This document shows positions 6,695 to 11,567 of a DNA stretch of 11,567 nucleotides, piece after piece. A program made the position numbers and the translations under genes. Position 1 is the first letter of the stretch. Each line of letters starts with the position of its first letter. Location of the stretch: positions 1-11,567 of the forward strand of contig JAICHN010000122.1 of NCBI GenBank assembly GCA_025924845.1. Reading direction: 5' to 3'. Origin of the DNA: Chloroflexota bacterium (GTDB lineage Bacteria; Chloroflexota; UBA5177; JANWHV01). The notes beneath the pieces were generated by a model. It had not been told where the DNA came from. It made no database searches and saw nothing but the letters and a program-made list of their open reading frames with translations.

Positions 6695-7177
6695 TCAGCG
6701 CACCGGGGCCGACAGGGCGATAAGTTCGTCCAGGCGCTCCATCGAGTCGTTGACCCCTTCCGCCATGCCGGACTCAAGCATGCCGTCACGATCCTCCACC
6801 GATTGGAAGACGGCGTTCTGGCGCAGTAGAGTCTGGCCGTCGTGCTCCTCGAAGGCGATGGTCTGCAGGGAGACGTGACCCGGCATCCCCTCGAACTCGA
6901 AGGTCTGCACGATGCCGTCCGGGGACGGCGTGCCGTGGAAGACGCCGTGGAATCCGAACTCGTTGCCGTCGAGGTCCCGGTGTATGTACCGCCAGGTGCC
7001 GCCGGCGCGGGCGTCGAAGTGGTCGATGGTCATGCTCAGCCGGCGCGGCCCCAGCCACCGCACGAGCAACTCCGGATCTGTGTGAGCGCGGAAGAGAAGA
7101 TCACGCGGCGCATCAAATTCTCTGGTGATCACGATTTGCGGTATGCCGGGTTCCGCGATGATCTGCGTCTTTGCCAT
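6695..7177 (-). CDS. SRPBCC / AHSA1-domain protein
   Basis: 160-aa START-like helix-grip protein of the activator-of-Hsp90-ATPase-like family; these bacterial proteins bind hydrophobic ligands and are mostly of unknown role. The start ATG 7177 is preceded on the minus strand by AAAGGAAC. Motifs are VITREFDAPRDLLFRAHTDP, LLVRWLGPRRLSMTI, the GGTWRYIHRD turn, and the C-terminal helix around GMAEGVNDSMERLDELIA. It lies 35 bp downstream of the ArsR repressor gene, a very common pairing in which the repressor controls the SRPBCC gene. The helix-grip order (strand, two helices, sheet, long C-terminal helix) appears complete. Confidence 0.9.
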   Translation of the reverse strand: MAKTQIIAEPGIPQIVITREFDAPRDLLFRAHTDPELLVRWLGPRRLSMTIDHFDARAGGTWRYIHRDLDGNEFGFHGVFHGTPSPDGIVQTFEFEGMPGHVSLQTIAFEEHDGQTLLRQNAVFQSVEDRDGMLESGMAEGVNDSMERLDELIALSAPVR

Positions 7178-7212
7178 GATGCGTTCCTTTCCGGTGCGAT
7201 GCCTCGGTGCGG

Positions 7213-7548
7213 TCAGTCCTGGTGATCGTCCTGAAGGGTAGTGAGCAGCGTGTCGAGCCGGTCATAGCTTTCGTCCCAATACTCTCGGTAGCGGGCCAGC
7301 CACACGGCCGCAGCGCGGAGTGGCTCCGCCTCCAGTTGACTGAGACGGGCGGTCGCTCGGCGCCGGCGTGAAATGAGCCCGGCCTGCTCGAGCACCTTGA
7401 GGTGGCGGGAGATGGCGGGCTGCGACACCCGAAAGGGCGCCGCGAGTTCGGCGACGGTCGCCTCCCCGGTGGTTAGCCGGGCCAGGATGGCGCGCCGGGT
7501 GGGATCGGCGAGCGCCCCGAACACGGCACTGAGTTGGTCAACGGCCAT
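7213..7548 (-). CDS. ArsR-family winged-helix repressor
   Basis: 111-aa DNA-binding repressor. The HTH is clear: VFGALADPTRRAILARL, TVAELAAPFRVSQPAISRHL (recognition helix QPAISRHLKVLEQ) and the wing GLISRRRRATARLSQL. No Cys pair of the metal-sensing ArsR/SmtB type is present (no Cys at all), so it is not a metal sensor; this matches the SRPBCC-linked subgroup. The C-terminus (AAVWLARYREYWDESYDRLD) is the characteristic Trp/Tyr-rich helix of that subgroup. ATG 7548 follows GAAAGGAG at about 10 bases. It is the first gene of the minus-strand operon and has its own promoter and a candidate operator just upstream, consistent with autorepression. The signal is unknown. Confidence 0.93.
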   Translation of the reverse strand: MAVDQLSAVFGALADPTRRAILARLTTGEATVAELAAPFRVSQPAISRHLKVLEQAGLISRRRRATARLSQLEAEPLRAAAVWLARYREYWDESYDRLDTLLTTLQDDHQD

Positions 7549-7567
7549 TCATAACTATCTCCTTTCA

Positions 7568-7581
7568 TAACCTATTGGTTA
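7568..7581 (-). promoter_or_regulatory. Candidate ArsR operator, perfect inverted repeat
   Basis: TAACC-TATT-GGTTA has perfect 5-bp arms around a 4-base centre. It begins immediately downstream of the -10 box of the ArsR promoter and ends 20 bases before the ArsR start codon, so a bound dimer would block transcription initiation. ArsR family members bind short AT-rich inverted repeats of this kind. Assignment to this ArsR is inferred from position. Confidence 0.55.
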
Positions 7582-7610
7582 ATAGTACTCCGCGGGCATC
7601 GTACCGTCAA
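7582..7610 (-). promoter_or_regulatory. Sigma70-type promoter of the ArsR-SRPBCC-PPOX operon
   Basis: On the minus strand TTGACG (7610-7605, 5 of 6 to consensus) and TACTAT (7587-7582, 4 of 6) are separated by exactly 17 bases. The predicted start of transcription falls within the inverted repeat at 7568-7581, leaving a short leader that contains the GAAAGGAG ribosome site. Confidence 0.55.
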
Positions 7611-7620
7611 CGGTCAACCA

Positions 7621-7629
7621 TGCTATGAT
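7621..7629 (+). promoter_or_regulatory. Extended -10 promoter for the Rpn-type nuclease gene
   Basis: TGCTATGAT is an extended -10 element (TGN plus TATGAT, 5 of 6 to consensus) 44 bases ahead of the ATG at 7674. No good -35 is present, which is tolerated with an extended -10. It is back to back with the ArsR promoter; the two would share the region 7600-7620. Confidence 0.4.
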
Positions 7630-7673
7630 GATGAATCTTACGGAGCCGCTACTCAGCCCGGAAAGGATCGTTC

Positions 7674-8630
7674 ATGGGGCACGACCAGACCTTCAAGGAT
7701 CTCCTGTCCCCGTTCTTCTATGACTTCCTCACGCTGTTTCTCCCCCAGATCGCCGAAGGGATCGATCCCACTTCGATCACGGCCCTTCCCACCGAAGTGT
7801 TTACCGATATCCCCGAGGGCGAGCAGCGCACCGGCGACGTGCTGGTCCAGGTCGAGCCGCTGGACGGAGCACCCGAACTGGTGTTCATTCACACCGAGGT
7901 ACAGGGCAAGGAAGGTCCGGAACTCCCCTACCGCATGTGGGAATACAATGCCCTCTATACCCTGCGCTACAAGAGGCCGGTGATTTCGGTCGAACTGGCG
8001 CCTTTCGCCCGTACCGGTACCGTCGAATTGCGGCGCTATACGCAGACCTTGTTCGGCCAGGAGTATACCCGCCTGGAGTACTGGCGCATTCCCCTCGGTG
8101 CCCTGAGTGCCGAGCACTTTCTGACCGCCGAACCGATATTGGGCGCCGCGCTCGCCGCCCTGATGCGCGCCCAGTCCGGCGACCGCGTGGACCTCCGCCT
8201 GGCTTCCCTGGAGCGGATCGCGACCAGCGGCCTGGATGCGGCGCGGCAGTATTTGCTGGTGAACTTTGTGGAGACATACCTTACAATTAGCGAAGAGGAA
8301 CGGCCGGCCTACGAGCAGCGGCTGGCCCAGGGAGGACACATGGCGATACAGGAACTGGAGATGACCTGGGGCGAGCGACTGCGCGAGGAAGGGCGCCAGG
8401 CGGCGATCAAAGAACTAGAAATGACCTGGGGCGAGCGGCTACGCCAGGAAGGGCGTGAGGCAGGGGCGCTGGCCGCCAAGCGCGAGATGTTGCTGGAGGT
8501 ACTGCGCATTCGTTTTGGCGAGGTGCCCGATGCGTTCGCGTCAACCATCGCCCAGGCTGATGATGCACAGCTCAGCCAGATACTCCAGCGGGCCGTCCTG
8601 GCAACCAACCTGGAGGAATTGGTGGATTGA
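7674..8630 (+). CDS. Rpn-family PD-(D/E)XK nuclease / putative transposase with DUF4351-like tail
   Basis: 318-aa protein of the Rpn (recombination-promoting nuclease, formerly transposase_31-like) group. The ATG at 7674 has GAAAGGA about 8 bases upstream. The N-terminus MGHDQTFKDLLSPFFYDFL is typical. The nuclease core shows D55 in GDVLVQV and E75-x-Q77 in FIHTEVQGK, the D...ExQ form of the PD-(D/E)XK site, followed by YRMWEYNALYTLRYKRPVIS. Residues 224-263 are two tandem 20-residue copies of a charged helical segment, and the C-terminal LLEVLRIRFGEVPDAF with the following helix resembles DUF4351, common in cyanobacteria and Chloroflexota. No inverted repeats flank the gene, so it is not a visible transposon. 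Known Rpn proteins are DNA endonucleases promoting RecA-independent recombination, and some have been linked to phage defence; its activity here is inferred. Confidence 0.85.
   Translation: MGHDQTFKDLLSPFFYDFLTLFLPQIAEGIDPTSITALPTEVFTDIPEGEQRTGDVLVQVEPLDGAPELVFIHTEVQGKEGPELPYRMWEYNALYTLRYKRPVISVELAPFARTGTVELRRYTQTLFGQEYTRLEYWRIPLGALSAEHFLTAEPILGAALAALMRAQSGDRVDLRLASLERIATSGLDAARQYLLVNFVETYLTISEEERPAYEQRLAQGGHMAIQELEMTWGERLREEGRQAAIKELEMTWGERLRQEGREAGALAAKREMLLEVLRIRFGEVPDAFASTIAQADDAQLSQILQRAVLATNLEELVD
8343..8462 (+). repeat. 60-bp tandem duplication inside the Rpn-type gene
   Basis: Copies at 8343-8402 and 8403-8462 match at 49 of 60 bases by my alignment and encode 17 of 20 identical residues (AI-x-ELEMTWGERLR-x-EGR). 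Seven of the 11 base differences are silent, so the repeat has aged while its protein sequence was kept. It lies in the charged helical stretch between the nuclease core and the C-terminal domain. Confidence 0.85.
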
Positions 8631-8706
8631 TCGCGAATGATCCGCTCACTCCTCCAGAATCAGGCCGGGTGTTTTGGCTCCTTCATCGCTTACCGGAAAT
8701 GCGGAA

Positions 8707-8731
8707 GGCCGGTAAGGATACCTTACCGGCC
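8707..8731. terminator. Perfect 11-bp-arm hairpin in the convergent gap (possible bidirectional terminator)
   Basis: GGCCGGTAAGG, a 3-base loop ATA, then CCTTACCGGCC form a perfect stem-loop between the convergent nuclease and restriction genes. A bidirectional terminator role suits the place, but neither strand has a following T-run. Its core CTTACCG/CGGTAAG also occurs singly at 8689-8695 and 8765-8771, so it may be a repeat or protein-binding site instead. The rest of the 229-bp gap (8631-8859) holds no gene that I can support. Confidence 0.5.
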
Positions 8732-8841
8732 CCCGCGCTCAGCCACCGAAGCAACTGAGGGGGTCGGTAAGAGTATAGCAACCTGCCCCGAACGTAGCCC
8801 TTCCACATGGGGTTATGGGCAACGTTTCCTGAACGCAACCT

Positions 8842-8856
8842 TTCCGGGCGCCGGAA
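8842..8856 (-). terminator. Short GC hairpin just after the restriction gene stop
   Basis: TTCCGG, loop GCG, CCGGAA (plus-strand reading) forms a perfect 6-bp stem 3 bases beyond the TAG of the minus-strand restriction gene. No T-run follows, so termination would be weak. Confidence 0.35.
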
Positions 8857-8859
8857 GCG

Positions 8860-11400
8860 CTAGACTCCCAGCACGAGCAGGTCCGCGAAGTCGGCCGGCT
8901 GGAGACTGGTGAACGCCTTCTGGGGAACCTTGAGGTAGCGCCACGTCGTCCCGCTGAGCAGCGTCGCGTTCTCGCACCACAGTCTGGCCGCGTCGTCCTT
9001 ACGCGCTACATCAGTGTTCTCCTGCCCCTTGGTCTCGACCAACCAGTGTTCACCGCCCTCAAGACGCACCACGAAGTCCGTGTAGTAGAGGCGAAGATTC
9101 GCCGCCGTATCGGTATACTCGATCGTGAAGCCGAATTGGTCCGGCAGCTTCGCGAACGCCGCGACGTCGGGCGCGCCCTCCAGAAACCTGGCGAAGCTCC
9201 GCTCGAACTCGTTTTCGCTGGGCACCAGATTGTATATGCACTTGCTTGCTTCGTAGACCGAGGGGCGTGAGAAGGGGAACGGCTGGGTGTTCGACAGGCG
9301 TCGGGGCGATCCTTGCAGGGCCGGCTCCTGCCGTTCGACCAGCAACGGACGAAGCACCTCGCCGAATGCCTTGAGCGCCACATAAGCCGCCGCGTTCCGG
9401 TTCATTGCCTTGATTACGGTGGGCTGCTCCAGATCCACGGTCGTGCCGAACGCTTTGACCGCGAAGAACTCGCGCACCTTGGGCGCCAGTACGGCGAATT
9501 GCGAGGGCAGCTTGAGATTTTCGGCGATGCGCTTCGCATAGTAGCCGATCAGCTCACCGGCGGTTTGCGGTTCGGGGATCGTGTAGTTTTCGGTGATCAG
9601 CTTCTCCAACGAAAGCAGGTCGAAGCCTTCGTACAGGAAGGTCTGTTCGGCTTTGTCGCCCGGCTTCAGCGGCAAGGGCGGCGTATTGAACCGCCGCACG
9701 TCGAGCGCTTCGATCTCATCGGTCAGACTGCGTTTGCGCAAGAGCAGGGGACTCAGGGTGGGAATCGCGATGTCGAAGGCCGCTTTCTCAGCTTGGGGGG
9801 CGATGATCAGGATCTTCAGCCTGTCTTTGCCGACCTCGAAGGTATCAAGCTCGATATCCTCAATCCGCTCCAGATCCTCCACGAACTCCAGGAACGTCTT
9901 GTTGCCGATCACATCGACCCGCTCCACGTAGCCGGAACCGGTGTCGCGGAACATCAAACGCAAGCCGCGGCCGATCGTCTGCTCGGGGAGGATGTTCGCC
10001 TTTGAGGTGTACGGGCGCAGGCCGAGCACGACCGTCACGTTCTTGACGTCCCACCCCTCGCGGAGCATCAAAACCGAAACGATGGCGTTCACCGGCGAGC
10101 TGTCGTCGTCGGCCTCGCGGGCCAACCGCCGCGCCGCATCCAGATCCCTCCTGGAGATCTCGCCCTTGGTGTCGGTGTGAATCACCAGCGTCTGCTCGCC
10201 GCCCAGATCGCTTGGATACTTGCGGCGCAGGAAGTCGGCCACATCGTCGGCCTCGGCGGTGCTGTTCAGCATGACGAACAGCAAGGGCTTTCGCCTTACC
10301 TCGGTCAGCACGTCGCGATAGGCGCGCCAGCGTTCCACGGCGGCCACGATGAACCCCTGGTAGCGCACGCTGGCAATGTCGGAATGTTCCTCGGAAATGT
10401 TGGCGACGCCCTTGACCGGGCGCTTGACCACTCCATCCAGGATCGCCTGCTTCAAGGGGTAGTCGCTCACCACCCATGGGAACAGGCCGCCTTTGTTAAA
10501 GCGCGGCGTGGCCGAGAAGTCGAGTTGCGCGGCGAGCGGGCTGTGGTCATGCAGGGCGCGGATCACGTCGTTCCACACGCTGCCCTCGTCGTGGGTGTGG
10601 TGAGCTTCGTCATTGATCACCAACAGATTGCCGGCACGGTCGCCGATCCGTTCGACAAAGCTCGGCGATTGGGTCAGGTCGGCGGGCGGCTTCGGCCCCA
10701 GGACGCCCGTCATGGCGGCCGGCTCATCCTGCCCTTTTTCCTTCTTCTCATACAGCTGCTGGATATTGGTCAGGAAAAGCAGACCCTCGGTAAAGGATCG
10801 CTCGCCCTCGTCGCGCATCACGCAATCGAGGTCCCAGAACAGCTGGAGGCTACGCGGCACGAGCGGGTCGACGCGGAAAATGCGTCCGCCCGCGAAGTCG
10901 GTTTTGAGGCGTTCCAGCACGATCACGTTGGGGGCGACGATCAGGAAGGTTTTGGCGTACTCCGGCCCCTCCTCGCGCATGGCGTTCATGAACTGCCAGA
11001 CCACGGCCAGCGACATCACTTTCGTCTTGCCCGAGCCGGTAGCCATTTTCACCGCATAGCGGGCAAATTCGTCGTAGGAGGCCAGCTTGAGGTCGGCGCC
11101 CTTCCGGGCGTAGCGCTCCAGCAGGTCCTTGCGCGTGCGTAGCTTCTCGACCTCATAGACGTAGATCAGGGTCTCGATCGCTTCACGCTGCGATCCGTAG
11201 TAGGCGAAGCGCGCGTGGTTGGCGAGCCGATGATCGGTGCGAAACCAATGGTTGAGCAGCAGGCGGGTCGTCGCCGTGATGCCCTGGTAATCATCCTCGC
11301 GCCAGGCGCTTACCGCCAGACGGAGCCCCGGCACACAGGGCGCCGTACGGAGCGCCGTCGGGTCGTCAAGCGGCTCACTGGTGGCGGACTTCCGCGCCAC
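8860..11400 (-). CDS. Type III-like restriction endonuclease helicase subunit (Res)
   Basis: 846-aa SF2 helicase-nuclease that would translocate on and cut DNA lacking the partner methylation. Motifs in order: Walker A MATGSGKT (119-126), DEAH box (264-267, INDEAHH), motif III SATP (296-299), SVLMLREGWDVKNV, motif VI QTIGRGLR (474-481), and a C-terminal PD-(D/E)XK nuclease site with D775 (YYTDFVV) and E789-T-K791 (WLVETKG). All key residues are intact. It is shorter than classical type III Res (about 970 aa) and resembles the compact restriction family NCBI calls BPTD_3080, as I recall. GTG 11400 starts 5 bases after the methyltransferase stop, with GGAG at about 8 bases, so the two are coupled. 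A C-terminal hairpin may end the operon. The restriction role is well supported by the partner gene; the recognition site is unknown. Confidence 0.9.
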   Translation of the reverse strand: MARKSATSEPLDDPTALRTAPCVPGLRLAVSAWREDDYQGITATTRLLLNHWFRTDHRLANHARFAYYGSQREAIETLIYVYEVEKLRTRKDLLERYARKGADLKLASYDEFARYAVKMATGSGKTKVMSLAVVWQFMNAMREEGPEYAKTFLIVAPNVIVLERLKTDFAGGRIFRVDPLVPRSLQLFWDLDCVMRDEGERSFTEGLLFLTNIQQLYEKKEKGQDEPAAMTGVLGPKPPADLTQSPSFVERIGDRAGNLLVINDEAHHTHDEGSVWNDVIRALHDHSPLAAQLDFSATPRFNKGGLFPWVVSDYPLKQAILDGVVKRPVKGVANISEEHSDIASVRYQGFIVAAVERWRAYRDVLTEVRRKPLLFVMLNSTAEADDVADFLRRKYPSDLGGEQTLVIHTDTKGEISRRDLDAARRLAREADDDSSPVNAIVSVLMLREGWDVKNVTVVLGLRPYTSKANILPEQTIGRGLRLMFRDTGSGYVERVDVIGNKTFLEFVEDLERIEDIELDTFEVGKDRLKILIIAPQAEKAAFDIAIPTLSPLLLRKRSLTDEIEALDVRRFNTPPLPLKPGDKAEQTFLYEGFDLLSLEKLITENYTIPEPQTAGELIGYYAKRIAENLKLPSQFAVLAPKVREFFAVKAFGTTVDLEQPTVIKAMNRNAAAYVALKAFGEVLRPLLVERQEPALQGSPRRLSNTQPFPFSRPSVYEASKCIYNLVPSENEFERSFARFLEGAPDVAAFAKLPDQFGFTIEYTDTAANLRLYYTDFVVRLEGGEHWLVETKGQENTDVARKDDAARLWCENATLLSGTTWRYLKVPQKAFTSLQPADFADLLVLGV

Positions 11401-11405
11401 CGGAC

Positions 11406-11567
11406 CTACTCCACTTCCACGGTAATGCTCTTGGTAGTGTCGTTGCCTAAAATATCGATCACCTTCACCACGATGCAGTAGCGGCCGGGCTGGTCATAGG
11501 CGTGGGCGACCTGCTGTTGCAGCTTGGGTTCCTTGCGCGTGCGATAACTTTGCCAGAGGTTGTGAAA
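11406..11567 (-). CDS. C-terminal end of a DNA methyltransferase (Mod-like), cut by window edge
   Basis: The minus strand is open from the window edge to TAG 11406-11408, 53 codons. The visible tail reads VAHAYDQPGRYCIVVKVIDI followed by LGNDTTKSITVEVE, which I recognise as the ending of site-specific (adenine) DNA methyltransferases that pair with helicase-type restriction subunits. No catalytic motif lies in the window, so the methyltransferase call rests on this tail and on the restriction gene only 5 bases downstream. The tail has the YDxPGxYxVxVKVxDxxGN pattern of Ig/PKD-like beta-sandwich domains. Confidence 0.7.
   Translation of the reverse strand, partial: FHNLWQSYRTRKEPKLQQQVAHAYDQPGRYCIVVKVIDILGNDTTKSITVEVE

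Noticed and set aside
6616..6700. Direct repeat GAGGTCAGCG at 6616-6625 and 6691-6700, flanking the gap between the SRPBCC and PPOX genes
   Set aside because: Only 10 bp, one copy spans the SRPBCC stop codon; chance or a trace of local duplication, with no further support.
7674..8630. The Rpn-type gene as part of an insertion sequence
   Set aside because: No terminal inverted repeats or target-site duplication could be seen, and the gene has an ordinary promoter and stop.
8637..8912. A 91-codon plus-strand frame through the convergent gap
   Set aside because: It runs through the hairpins and into the 3' end of the restriction gene, with no ribosome site or recognisable sequence.
10177..11142. 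A 321-codon plus-strand open frame opposite the restriction gene
   Set aside because: It lies wholly across conserved helicase motifs of the minus strand and shows no family pattern.

Overview
This is a GC-rich bacterial chromosomal window with tightly packed genes on both strands, three GTG starts and good Shine-Dalgarno sites. The gene types suggest a Chloroflexota-like organism, perhaps Thermomicrobia/Sphaerobacter-related: a Thermotoga/Bacillus-type DAHP synthase, an ECF sigma/RskA-like anti-sigma pair, ArsR-SRPBCC-PPOX clusters, an Rpn/DUF4351 nuclease and a hairpin resembling dispersed repeats of that phylum. This is inference; there is no rRNA or other marker gene in the window.

Layout. 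Positions 1-2111 (+) hold the 3' part of a DAHP synthase gene (first step of aromatic amino-acid synthesis) and, 17 bp later, a PatB/MalY-type PLP aminotransferase/beta-lyase. Positions 2201-4256 (-) hold a conserved hypothetical protein with a very hydrophilic N-terminal half, and a DAO-family FAD oxidoreductase. Positions 4425-5923 (+) hold an ECF sigma factor overlapping by 4 bp a single-pass zinc-finger anti-sigma factor. Positions 5951-7548 (-) form a small operon of ArsR repressor, AHSA1/SRPBCC protein and PPOX-fold flavoprotein, ending in a previously unmarked C-terminal gene remnant at 5951-6100. The ArsR gene has a well-formed promoter with a perfect 14-bp inverted repeat directly downstream of the -10 box, the expected layout for autorepression.

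Positions 7674-11567 look like the edge of a defence or mobile-DNA neighbourhood. There is an Rpn-type PD-(D/E)XK nuclease (+) with an internal 20-residue tandem duplication. Convergent to it is a two-gene restriction-modification operon (-): a helicase/endonuclease subunit (res-like, 846 aa) and, just upstream, the last 53 codons of its DNA methyltransferase, cut by the window edge. The 229-bp convergent gap between nuclease and restriction gene carries a perfect 11-bp-arm hairpin and further copies of its CTTACCG core.

No tRNA, rRNA, CRISPR array or intact insertion sequence was seen. No wholly new system is evident. The points most worth checking are the gene remnant, the CTTACCG repeat cluster, the proline-rich N-terminal region of the DAHP synthase and the Rpn/restriction neighbourhood.
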